NCBI RefSeq assembly: GCF_021605415.1
Contig: NZ_WKEQ01000021.1
Coordinates: 1-64,000, forward strand
Direction of reading: 5' to 3'
DNA: 64,000 nt
Origin: Pseudomonas syringae
GTDB lineage: Bacteria; Pseudomonadota; Gammaproteobacteria; Pseudomonadales; Pseudomonadaceae
Numbering within the stretch: position 1 is the stretch's first letter; each line of letters starts with the position of its first letter. Below are positions 32,796 to 43,116 of this stretch, one piece after another. Both the position numbers and the translations under genes were made by a program. The notes under the pieces are model-generated. The model was not told where the DNA came from, made no database searches, and was given only the letters and a program-made list of their open reading frames with translations.

Positions 32796-33298
32796 GCTTC
32801 GATGATCTCGGCTTTCTCGATGATCACGTCGTCTGCGGGTACGTCCTGGTGGCCGGCCTTGGAAGTGGTCGACACGCCTTTGATCTTGTCGACAACGTCG
32901 GTACCGACGGTCACTTTACCGAATACCGCGTAGCCCCAGCCTTGCACGTTCTTGCCGCTGTGGTTGAGGAAGGTGTTGTCGGCGACGTTGATGAAGAACT
33001 GTGCCGAAGCCGAATGCGGCTCCATGGTGCGGGCCATGGCAACGGTGTATTTGTCGTTGGAGAGACCGTTGTCCGCTTCGTTCTGGATGCTTGGACGCTT
33101 GTCTTTCTTTTCTTTCATGCCAGGCTCGAAACCGCCGCCCTGGATCATGAAGTTGCCGATGACGCGGTGGAATACGGTGTTGGTGTAGTGACCGGCGTTG
33201 ACGTACTCGATGAAGTTGGCAACGGTGATCGGCGCCTTTTCAGCGTTCAGTTCGATGACGATGTCGCCATGGTTGGTGGTCAGTTTGACTTGAGTCAT
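32792..33298 (-). CDS. ppiB: peptidyl-prolyl cis-trans isomerase B (cyclophilin)
   Basis: This 168-residue cytosolic cyclophilin has no signal peptide. Active-site residues are in FHRVIGNFMIQGGGF, SASAQFFINVADN and GYAVFGKVTVG. It catalyses proline isomerisation during protein folding. It is divergent from glnS across a gap of about 250 bp that holds only the promoter regions, and is coupled to lpxH downstream. This ppiB-lpxH next to glnS-cysS arrangement is common in Pseudomonas. Confidence 0.95.
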   Translation of the reverse strand: MTQVKLTTNHGDIVIELNAEKAPITVANFIEYVNAGHYTNTVFHRVIGNFMIQGGGFEPGMKEKKDKRPSIQNEADNGLSNDKYTVAMARTMEPHSASAQFFINVADNTFLNHSGKNVQGWGYAVFGKVTVGTDVVDKIKGVSTTSKAGHQDVPADDVIIEKAEIIEA

Positions 33299-33549
33299 GG
33301 TCAGTACTCTTCATAGGGAATTCGTGGTTTTCGGACATCTGGCCCGAAAACCGGTTCAGCCTGCTTCGGCCAAGGTGCGCAGTTTAGCGTGACAGGCGCG
33401 AATTTCGAGGCGGTTTTTCATTTCCCGGCGATTAAATGCATGCCTTTATCGGGGCTGCTCTGTCAGGCCCTTGACAGCATCAGCTATGATAGCGGCTTTG
33501 TTTTGTCTGGCCCCTCTTTGCGGCCGCGCACCTGTACGTCAAGGATCCT

Positions 33550-35247
<1,698 letters not shown>

Positions 35248-35265
35248 GTGAGTCAAGGAACTAAC

Positions 35266-36648
35266 GTGCTAACGATCTACAACACGCTCAGCAAGAGCAA
35301 AGAAGTCTTCAAGCCGCTGGATGGCAACAAGGTGCGCATGTACGTCTGCGGAATGACCGTGTACGACTACTGCCACCTCGGCCACGGCCGCAGCATGGTC
35401 GCGTTCGACCTGGTGACCCGCTGGTTGCGGTTCAGCGGTTACGACCTGACCTACGTGCGCAACATCACCGACATTGACGACAAGATCATCAATCGGGCCA
35501 ACGAGAACGGTGAATCGTTCGAAGCCTTGACCGAGCGCATGATCGCGGCGATGCACGAAGACGAAGCGCGCCTGAACATCAAGAAACCGGACATGGAACC
35601 GCGTGCCACCGATCACATTCCGGGCATGCACGCGATGATCCAGACCCTGATCGACAAGGGTTACGCCTACGCCCCGGGCAACGGCGACGTGTACTACCGC
35701 GTCGGCAAGTTCATGGGCTACGGCAAACTGTCGCGCAAGAAAATCGAAGACTTGCGCATTGGCGCACGCATCGAAGTCGACGAATCCAAGCAGGATCCGC
35801 TCGACTTCGTGCTGTGGAAAGCCGCCAAACCGGGCGAGCCGAGCTGGGCATCGCCCTGGGGCGACGGTCGTCCGGGCTGGCATATCGAATGCTCGGTGAT
35901 GTCCACCTGCTGCCTGGGTGAGACCTTCGACATTCATGGCGGCGGCAGCGATCTCGAGTTCCCGCACCATGAAAACGAAATCGCCCAGAGCGAAGCGGCA
36001 ACCGGCAAGACTTACGCCAACGCGTGGATGCATTGCGGCATGATTCGCATCAATGGCGAGAAGATGTCCAAGTCCTTGAACAACTTCTTTACCATCCGCG
36101 ACGTGCTCGACAAGTACCACCCGGAAGTCGTGCGTTACCTGCTGGTGTCGAGCCACTACCGCAGCGCGATCAACTATTCGGAAGACAACCTCAAGGACGC
36201 CAAAGGCGCGCTTGAGCGTTTCTACCATGCGTTGAAAGGCCTGCCGACTGTGGCTCCTGCTGGCGGCGAAGCGTTTGTCGAGCGGTTCACCGCAGTGATG
36301 AACGACGACTTCGGTACGCCGGAAGCTTGCGCGGTGTTGTTCGAGATGGTGCGCGAGATCAACCGTTTGCGTGAGAGCGATCTCGATGCGGCGGCGGGTC
36401 TGGCGGCACGTCTGAAAGAACTGGCGAGCGTGTTGGGTGTGTTGCAGCTCGAAGCCGACGACTTTCTGCAAGCGGGCGCCGAAGGGCGTGTCGATGCGGC
36501 TGAAGTTGACGCGCTGATTGCGGCGCGTCTGGCGGCTCGCGCCGGCAAGGACTGGGCCGAATCCGACCGCATCCGCGACCAGCTCGCCGCCATGGGCGTC
36601 GTGCTGGAAGATGGGAAGGGCGGGACGACCTGGCGCCTGGCTGACTGA
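35266..36648 (+). CDS. cysS: cysteinyl-tRNA synthetase
   Basis: This 460-residue class I synthetase charges tRNA-Cys. The zinc-binding cysteine is in MYVCGMTVYDYC (C28), and HLGH follows at about residues 37-40. Further zinc ligands are in IECSVMSTCCLG and HHENEIAQSE, and KMSKSLNNF is the KMSKS loop. The start is most likely GTG 35266, with AAGGA about 7 bp upstream and family similarity from LTIYNTL. A longer frame from GTG 35248 abuts the glnS stop but adds an atypical MSQGTN extension. It forms an operon with glnS and ends at a very strong hairpin. Confidence 0.95.
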   Translation: MLTIYNTLSKSKEVFKPLDGNKVRMYVCGMTVYDYCHLGHGRSMVAFDLVTRWLRFSGYDLTYVRNITDIDDKIINRANENGESFEALTERMIAAMHEDEARLNIKKPDMEPRATDHIPGMHAMIQTLIDKGYAYAPGNGDVYYRVGKFMGYGKLSRKKIEDLRIGARIEVDESKQDPLDFVLWKAAKPGEPSWASPWGDGRPGWHIECSVMSTCCLGETFDIHGGGSDLEFPHHENEIAQSEAATGKTYANAWMHCGMIRINGEKMSKSLNNFFTIRDVLDKYHPEVVRYLLVSSHYRSAINYSEDNLKDAKGALERFYHALKGLPTVAPAGGEAFVERFTAVMNDDFGTPEACAVLFEMVREINRLRESDLDAAAGLAARLKELASVLGVLQLEADDFLQAGAEGRVDAAEVDALIAARLAARAGKDWAESDRIRDQLAAMGVVLEDGKGGTTWRLAD

Positions 36649-36663
36649 GGCCAAAAGCCAAAA

Positions 36664-36712
36664 GCCCCTCACCCCAGCCCTCTCCCAGAGGGAGAGGGCT
36701 GGGGTGAGGGGC
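36664..36712. terminator. 23-bp perfect hairpin between convergent genes
   Basis: Arms at 36664-36686 and 36690-36712 are perfect inverses (CCCCTCACCCCAGCCCTC core) around a 3-nt AGA loop. This extremely stable REP-type hairpin lies between the cysS end and the AcoR-type regulator end. It probably blocks read-through in both directions, though there is no U-tract. Confidence 0.7.
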
Positions 36713-36724
36713 AAAGGGGGGTAC

Positions 36725-38560
36725 TCAACCGCCCATCTGCCGCAACCGCTTGTAAAGCGTATTGCGGCTCACCCCCAACCGCCGCGCCAGGTGCGAAATG
36801 TTGCCCCCGGCCGCCTTCAATTCGCGGTTCAACGCCTCGATATCATTCAAGTCCAGTGCCAACGGTGCTGCCGTCTCCACCGGCTCCATTTCCAGATCCA
36901 CAAAAAAATCATCCGGCAAATGCTCCGGCCGCACTGGCTGCTCTTCTGCCATGGCCAGCGCCACCTGCATTACGCTACTCACCTGACGCAAATTCCCCGG
37001 CCACGGGTGACGGCTGAACAACTCCAGCACCTCGCGACTCAGGCCCGCCCATTGCGAAGGCTCGCGATGCTGTTCCCACAGACGTTTAAACAGCGCCTCT
37101 TTATCCGTCCGTTCACGCAGCGGCGGCAGCTCCAGGGTCAGGCCGCCAATGCGGTAGTACAAATCCTCGCGAAACCGTCCCAACTGCACCTGCTCGCGCA
37201 ACGAGCGATTGGTCGCTGAAATAATCCTTAAATCCACCGCAAACAATTCGCTGCTGCCCACCGGTTGCACGCACCGTTCCTGTAGGACGCGCAGCAACCG
37301 CGCTTGAGTGGGCAGCGGCATGTCGCCGATTTCATCAAGGAACAGCGTGCCTTTGTCGGCCTTGCGGATCAGACCGATACTGCCTTTCTGATTGGCACCG
37401 GTGAATGCGCCTTTCTCGTAGCCAAACAGCTCAGATTCGACCAGTTCAGCGGGGATCGCCGCACAGTTAACCGCAATGAACGCCTGTTTGCTCCGTGAGC
37501 TGGCCTGATGCAGGGCTTTGACGAAGACCTCTTTGCCAACCCCGGTTTCGCCGTGGATCAGCAGTGGAATGTCTTTCTCCAGTAGTCGCTCGGCCTGACG
37601 TACGGCTTTTTCTACGCGGCTATCGCCGAAGTGCAGGGTATTGAGGCTGATGATTCTACTGTCGGTTTGTTTCGTTTCAGTAAACACCCGAGGCTGAATC
37701 GTCACGTGCTTCGGTTGCTTCAGCAGGCACTGAAAACGATTGCGGCCCGAAGCCTGCAAGGCAAACGGCAAGCCCTCCGGTTGGTTGAGCAATTCCAGCA
37801 GCGACACCTTGAACAGGCTTTCAATGCTGACCCGTGACAAGCGCACGCCGAGCAAATTGTCGGCACGACGATTGGCTGACAGCACTTGGCCGCTCTCATC
37901 AAAAATCAACAACCCGGCCCATTGGCTGTCGAGGTTGTTCAGCCCGGTGTTGAAGGTCAGTTGAAAATGCTGGCCGTGGAACAGGTTGAGGATCAGTCGG
38001 TTTTCCACGGTCTGACTCATCATCTTCACCATGCCCAGGGTGTGGGACGGCGGCAGATAGCTGTCGCTGGACACATCGAGCACGGCGATGACCTTGCGTT
38101 CGGCATCGAAGATCGGCGCGGCGGAACCGGTCATGAAGCGGTTGGCCTTGAGAAAGTGTTCATCGTGCTCGATGTGTACCGCTTGCTCGCAGGCCAGGGC
38201 CGTACCGATGGCGTTGGTGCCGCTGGAACGCTCCATCCAGCTCGCCCCGGGCTGGAAACCCCGGGCAAGGGCGGGTTCGATAAAGCGCTGCGTGCCCCAC
38301 GATGTCAGTACTTGGCCCTGATTGTCGGCGAGCATGATCAGGCAGTTGGAATTGCTGAGGATGTTCTCGTAATACGGCAGCACTTCCTGGTGAGTGGTCT
38401 GCACCAGTGAATGATGGCTGTCGAGCAACTGCGTGATGCCCGCCGCCGGCAACTGATCAAACGCCGGAGCGCTCTGATGATCAAGACCGAACGCTCGGCA
38501 ACGTGACCAGGAATTCTGGACGATGGTTTCGTGGGAAAGCGGCAGGGCAGGTGCGGACAT
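36725..38560 (-). CDS. AcoR-type sigma-54-dependent activator
   Basis: This 611-residue bacterial enhancer-binding protein has a GAF-like sensory region (about residues 50-190), a PAS-like segment (about 210-265) and an AAA+ domain. The Walker A is GETGVGKE (337-344), the sigma-54-contacting GAFTGA is at 384-389, and the Walker B is GTLFLDEIGD (404-413). A Fis-type helix-turn-helix (GNISHLARRLGVSRNTLYKRL) closes the protein. It is divergent from an ABC importer operon that has its own sigma-54 promoter and a TGTTCA array upstream, so it very probably activates that operon. The inducer is presumably the transported solute. Confidence 0.92.
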   Translation of the reverse strand: MSAPALPLSHETIVQNSWSRCRAFGLDHQSAPAFDQLPAAGITQLLDSHHSLVQTTHQEVLPYYENILSNSNCLIMLADNQGQVLTSWGTQRFIEPALARGFQPGASWMERSSGTNAIGTALACEQAVHIEHDEHFLKANRFMTGSAAPIFDAERKVIAVLDVSSDSYLPPSHTLGMVKMMSQTVENRLILNLFHGQHFQLTFNTGLNNLDSQWAGLLIFDESGQVLSANRRADNLLGVRLSRVSIESLFKVSLLELLNQPEGLPFALQASGRNRFQCLLKQPKHVTIQPRVFTETKQTDSRIISLNTLHFGDSRVEKAVRQAERLLEKDIPLLIHGETGVGKEVFVKALHQASSRSKQAFIAVNCAAIPAELVESELFGYEKGAFTGANQKGSIGLIRKADKGTLFLDEIGDMPLPTQARLLRVLQERCVQPVGSSELFAVDLRIISATNRSLREQVQLGRFREDLYYRIGGLTLELPPLRERTDKEALFKRLWEQHREPSQWAGLSREVLELFSRHPWPGNLRQVSSVMQVALAMAEEQPVRPEHLPDDFFVDLEMEPVETAAPLALDLNDIEALNRELKAAGGNISHLARRLGVSRNTLYKRLRQMGG

Positions 38561-38610
38561 GGCAGTGAGCCTCTCACACAACGTTCTTATTATTCTTATG
38601 CGACCCCACC

Positions 38611-38694
38611 TGTAGGAGCTGCCGCAGGCTGCGATCCTTTGATGTTGCGCTTAAAAACAACGTCAAAAGATCGCAGCCTGCGGCAGCTCCTACA
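38611..38694. repeat. paired REP-like element, GATCGCAGCC family
   Basis: TGTAGGAGCTGCCGCAGGCT and its inverse are the arms, extended by GATC and CAACGTC/GATGTTG inner pairing. The element is nearly 84 bp long and lies upstream of the AcoR-type regulator and the ABC operon, away from their shared activator sites. Confidence 0.8.
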
Positions 38695-38704
38695 CGGGGA
38701 GTCG

Positions 38705-38775
38705 TGTTCACAGGTTCGTAGAGTGTTGTTCACTATTGTTCATTGTCAATCGGTTGAACTGTTCAAATGTGTTCA
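38705..38775. promoter_or_regulatory. TGTTCA repeat array (enhancer sites)
   Basis: TGTTCA occurs at 38705, 38727, 38737, 38760 and 38770, all in the same orientation. The last four form two pairs, each with 10-bp spacing, set 33 bp apart. A perfect TTGAAC-T-GTTCAA palindrome spans 38754-38766. The array ends 65 bp upstream of the sigma-54 promoter, an ordinary distance for enhancer-binding-protein sites. Confidence 0.65.
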
Positions 38776-38839
38776 GCTTTGAAAGTCGTTTCTCGGTGTT
38801 TTCAGCGATTTTCGCGACAAATCAACAGCTTGTGTTTTC

Positions 38840-38855
38840 TGGCACGAATGTCGCT
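38840..38855 (+). promoter_or_regulatory. sigma-54 promoter of the ABC importer operon
   Basis: TGGCACGAATGTCGCT matches TGGCACG-N4-TTGCW with one mismatch. GG (38841-38842) and GC (38853-38854) are 10 nt apart. The start would be near 38866, 35 bp upstream of the first ATG. Confidence 0.88.
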
Positions 38856-38900
38856 CTAGTGCTCCGGTCGCTTGACTCCAACAATAAAAAAGGCCGAGCC

Positions 38901-39995
38901 ATGTCACTCACCCTGGAGCATGTCAGCCGCACCGTCGAGGGCCAGACCTGGATCGACGATGCGTGCCTGAAGTTCGAAGCTGGATCGTTCAACGTTTTGC
39001 TCGGCCGCACGCTGTCCGGCAAAACCAGCCTCATGCGCCTGATGGCCGGTCTGGACAAGCCCGACACCGGCCGCATTCTGATGAATGGCGTCGATGTCAC
39101 CCAGCGCCCGGTGCGTTTGCGCAACGTGTCGATGGTGTATCAGCAGTTCATCAACTACCCGACCATGACGGTGTTCGAGAACATCGCCTCGCCGCTGCGT
39201 CAGGCCGGCGTGTCCAAAGACATCATCCACAGCAAGGTGCAGGAAACCGCGCGGATGCTGCGCATCGAGAAATTCTTGCAGCGCTATCCGCTGGAATTGT
39301 CCGGCGGCCAACAGCAGCGCACGGCGATGGCACGAGCGCTGGTCAAGGACGCCGAGCTGATCCTGTTCGACGAGCCGCTGGTCAACCTCGACTACAAACT
39401 GCGCGAAGAACTGCGTCAGGAAATGCGCGAACTGTTCAAGGCGCGCCACACCATCGCCATCTATGCCACCACGGAACCCAACGAAGCCCTGGCGCTGGGC
39501 GGCACCACGACGATTCTTCACGAAGGCCGGGTGATTCAAAGCGGCACGTCGACCTCGGTCTATCACCAGCCACAGACCGTATTGGCTGCGGAATTGTTTT
39601 CCGAGCCGCCGATCAATCTGATGCCCGGGCGAATTGCCGGCAACGAAGTCAGCTTCGCCAATTTCGTTCACTTCCCGTTGAACGTGGACCTGCGCCCGGT
39701 AGGCGAAGGCGAATTCCGTTTCGGTGTGCGTCCCAGCCATATTTCCCTGGTGCCAAGCAATGACGACGACCTTGAGCTGGCGGTGACGGTCGAGGTGGCC
39801 GAGATCAGCGGTTCGGAAACCTTCCTGCATGTGCGCAACGAGCATTTCCTGCTGGTGTTGCACTTGCCCGGTGTCCACGAATACGACGTCGATGCGCCGA
39901 TTCGCATCTACATCCCCACCCATAAACTGTTTGTGTTCGATGCGCAGGGCCGCTTGGTGCAAGCGCCCGGCCAGCGTGTCGCGAGGGTTGCCTGA
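38901..39995 (+). CDS. glpS: GlpS-type ABC importer ATPase
   Basis: This 364-residue carbohydrate-importer (MalK/UgpC-like) ATPase has a C-terminal TOBE regulatory region. The Walker A is GRTLSGKTS (35-43), the canonical signature LSGGQ is at 133-137, and the Walker B is LILFDEPL. The switch-loop histidine is missing, because ATTEPNEA replaces the usual THDxxEA and threonine 191 sits at the histidine position. Its partner GlpT has the opposite defect. The ATG at 38901 lies just after the sigma-54 promoter; an earlier in-frame ATG lies upstream of that promoter. It is the first gene of a six-gene operon. The glycerol assignment rests on family layout only. Confidence 0.78.
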   Translation: MSLTLEHVSRTVEGQTWIDDACLKFEAGSFNVLLGRTLSGKTSLMRLMAGLDKPDTGRILMNGVDVTQRPVRLRNVSMVYQQFINYPTMTVFENIASPLRQAGVSKDIIHSKVQETARMLRIEKFLQRYPLELSGGQQQRTAMARALVKDAELILFDEPLVNLDYKLREELRQEMRELFKARHTIAIYATTEPNEALALGGTTTILHEGRVIQSGTSTSVYHQPQTVLAAELFSEPPINLMPGRIAGNEVSFANFVHFPLNVDLRPVGEGEFRFGVRPSHISLVPSNDDDLELAVTVEVAEISGSETFLHVRNEHFLLVLHLPGVHEYDVDAPIRIYIPTHKLFVFDAQGRLVQAPGQRVARVA

Positions 39996-41113
39996 TGGCT
40001 GAAATTCGCTTGCAGCACCTCGCCCACAGTTACACCAGCACGCCGAGCGGCCCGGAGGATTACGCGATCCGCGAAATGGATCACATCTGGGAGCAGGGCG
40101 GTGCCTTTGCGTTGCTCGGCCCGTCCGGTTGCGGCAAATCCACTTTGCTCAACATCATTTCCGGCTTGCTCAGCCCGTCCCAGGGCAAGGTGCTGTTCGA
40201 CGGCAAAGAGGTCAACGAGCTGACACCAGAGAAGCGCAACATCGCTCAGGTTTTTCAGTTTCCGGTGGTGTACGACACCATGACCGTGTTCGATAACCTG
40301 GCGTTTCCCCTGCGAAATCAGGGCATGGCCGAAGCGAAAGTGCACAGCAAGGTGCAGGAAATCGCCGAGGTACTCGACCTGCAAAACCTGCTGGGCAAAA
40401 AAGCCCGCAACCTCACTGCCGACGAAAAACAGAAAGTCTCCATGGGCCGAGGCCTGGTGCGCGATGACGTCTCGGCGATTCTGTTTGATGAGCCGCTGAC
40501 GGTGATCGATCCGCACTTAAAGTGGAAACTGCGGCGCAAGCTCAAGCAGATCCACGAGCAGTTCAACATCACCATGGTTTACGTCACCCACGATCAACTC
40601 GAAGCCTCGACCTTCGCCGACAAGATTGCGGTGATGTACGGCGGCCAGATCGTCCAGTTCGGCACGCCACGGGAATTGTTCGAGCGGCCGAGCCACACTT
40701 TTGTCGGCTATTTCATCGGTAGTCCGGGGATGAACCTGATCGACGTGCAGCCGCAGCCGGGTGGCGTCGGTTTCGCTTCAACGCACATCCCGTTGTCCGA
40801 CGGCCTGCAGCGCCATATCGAACACGGCCAGTGGAAAAATCTTAAGGTCGGCATCCGTCCGGAGTTCATTCATGTGTGGGACGAGCCGTTCGACGACGCG
40901 ATGCAGGCTCGGGTCGTACACGTCGAAGACCTCGGCACCTACAAGATCATGACCCTCGACCTTGATGGCGCGCCGCTGAAAGTGCGCCTGGCCGAGGACA
41001 AACCGGTGCCGCAGGGAACGGCCTACATCAGTTTTCCGTCGCAATGGCTGATGGTCTATGCCGACGAGTTTCTGCTCGATACATCCACCGACAATGAACA
41101 GGTGCAGCCATGA
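39995..41113 (+). CDS. glpT: GlpT-type ABC importer ATPase with degenerate signature
   Basis: This 372-residue ATPase pairs with the preceding gene. The Walker A GPSGCGKST (42-50), Walker B AILFDEPL and switch histidine VTHDQLEA (H199) are canonical. The signature motif is LTADE (140-144) instead of LSGGQ. The C-terminal TOBE-like part (about residues 240-365) is present. The start overlaps the glpS stop by 1 nt. In a heterodimer, one ATP site would combine these intact motifs with the GlpS LSGGQ, and the other would be degenerate. Confidence 0.78.
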   Translation: MAEIRLQHLAHSYTSTPSGPEDYAIREMDHIWEQGGAFALLGPSGCGKSTLLNIISGLLSPSQGKVLFDGKEVNELTPEKRNIAQVFQFPVVYDTMTVFDNLAFPLRNQGMAEAKVHSKVQEIAEVLDLQNLLGKKARNLTADEKQKVSMGRGLVRDDVSAILFDEPLTVIDPHLKWKLRRKLKQIHEQFNITMVYVTHDQLEASTFADKIAVMYGGQIVQFGTPRELFERPSHTFVGYFIGSPGMNLIDVQPQPGGVGFASTHIPLSDGLQRHIEHGQWKNLKVGIRPEFIHVWDEPFDDAMQARVVHVEDLGTYKIMTLDLDGAPLKVRLAEDKPVPQGTAYISFPSQWLMVYADEFLLDTSTDNEQVQP

Positions 41114-41976
41114 ACAAGGTGCAGAACAACAAAGCCTGGTGGCTGGTGTTGCCGGTATTTTTGCTGGTGGCGTTCAGTGCGGTGATCCCGATGATGACCG
41201 TGGTCAATTACTCGGTGCAGGACATATTCGACCAGTCCAGCCGCTATTTCGTCGGTGCCGACTGGTACAGACAGGTGTTGCTTGATCCGCGTCTGCACGA
41301 TTCGCTGCTGCGTCAGTTCATTTATTCGGCCTGTGTGCTGCTGATCGAAATCCCGCTGGGTATCGGCATTGCCCTGACCATGCCGACCAAGGGGCGGTGG
41401 TCGTCGGTGGTGCTGATCGTGCTGGCGATTCCGCTGCTGATTCCGTGGAACGTGGTCGGCACGATCTGGCAGATTTTCGGCCGCGCCGACATCGGCCTGC
41501 TCGGTTCGAGCCTCAATGCGCTGGGCATCAACTACAACTATGCGGCCAATACCATGGACGCCTGGGTCACCGTGCTGATCATGGACGTCTGGCACTGGAC
41601 TTCGTTGGTAGCGCTGCTGTGCTTCTCCGGGTTGCGCGCAATTCCGGACGTGTATTACCAGGCCGCGCGAATTGACCGGGCGTCAGCCTGGGCGGTGTTT
41701 CGTCACATCCAATTACCGAAGCTGAAAAGCGTGCTGCTGATCGCGGTGATGCTGCGCTTCATGGACAGTTTCATGATTTACACCGAACCGTTCGTGCTCA
41801 CGGGCGGCGGGCCGGGCAATGCGACGACGTTCCTGAGTCAGACGTTGACGCAGATGGCTGTAGGGCAATTCGACCTGGGGCCAGCGGCCGCGTTTTCGCT
41901 GGTGTATTTCCTGATCATCCTGTTGGTGTCCTGGCTGTTCTATACCGCCATGACGCATTCCGACGCCAACCGCTGA
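41110..41976 (+). CDS. glpP: ABC importer permease (GlpP type)
   Basis: This 288-residue inner-membrane permease has about six transmembrane helices. The ATPase-contacting EAA-like loop is YYQAARIDRASAWAVFRHIQLPKLKSVLL (about residues 180-210). It belongs to the MalF/UgpA-like sugar and polyol permease group and pairs with the next permease. It overlaps the upstream ATPase gene by 4 nt. No residues that fix the substrate are recognisable. Confidence 0.82.
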   Translation: MNKVQNNKAWWLVLPVFLLVAFSAVIPMMTVVNYSVQDIFDQSSRYFVGADWYRQVLLDPRLHDSLLRQFIYSACVLLIEIPLGIGIALTMPTKGRWSSVVLIVLAIPLLIPWNVVGTIWQIFGRADIGLLGSSLNALGINYNYAANTMDAWVTVLIMDVWHWTSLVALLCFSGLRAIPDVYYQAARIDRASAWAVFRHIQLPKLKSVLLIAVMLRFMDSFMIYTEPFVLTGGGPGNATTFLSQTLTQMAVGQFDLGPAAAFSLVYFLIILLVSWLFYTAMTHSDANR

Positions 41977-41985
41977 GGCCCGGCC

Positions 41986-42786
<801 letters not shown>

Positions 42787-42796
42787 GGAACTGATG

Positions 42797-43069
42797 ATGG
42801 AATGGATGAGTTGGACCGTCCCGACGGCCGTATTTTTCAGCGTTATAGCCTTGATCCTGGTGGGCATGACCACCTGGGAGCTGCGTTCGCCGAGCATTCT
42901 TCGGCGCGGTTTTCTGCCGATCGCCACCACTCGTGGCGATCGCTTGTTCATCGGTCTTCTCGGCAGCGCCTACCTGCATTTGCTGGTAATCGGCGCCACC
43001 GACTGGAGCATCTGGGTCGCGTCCGCGTTGTCCCTGGTGTGGCTGTTGGCTGTCATGCGTTGGGGCTAG
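42797..43069 (+). CDS. glpU: small DUF2160 membrane protein (GlpU type)
   Basis: This 90-residue protein has three hydrophobic stretches (about residues 6-26, 48-66 and 69-88). It is of the DUF2160 type found only with GlpSTPQV-like importers, which is the main reason for that assignment. The start at 42797 (MEWMSWTV) has GAGGAA 6 bp upstream; the ATG at 42794 is directly adjacent and cannot be excluded. Its exact role is unknown; it may stabilise the permease. It lies between the second permease and the binding-protein gene. Confidence 0.75.
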   Translation: MEWMSWTVPTAVFFSVIALILVGMTTWELRSPSILRRGFLPIATTRGDRLFIGLLGSAYLHLLVIGATDWSIWVASALSLVWLLAVMRWG

Positions 43070-43116
43070 TCGAATCACTCGGCAATCGTGCTCCGCAACC
43101 TAAACAGGAGGTCTCT

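Noticed and set aside
33471..33490. TTGACA and TATGAT near the glnS start as a promoter pair
   Set aside because: They are only 8 bp apart, so they cannot work as one sigma-70 promoter; the -10-like box alone may still be used.
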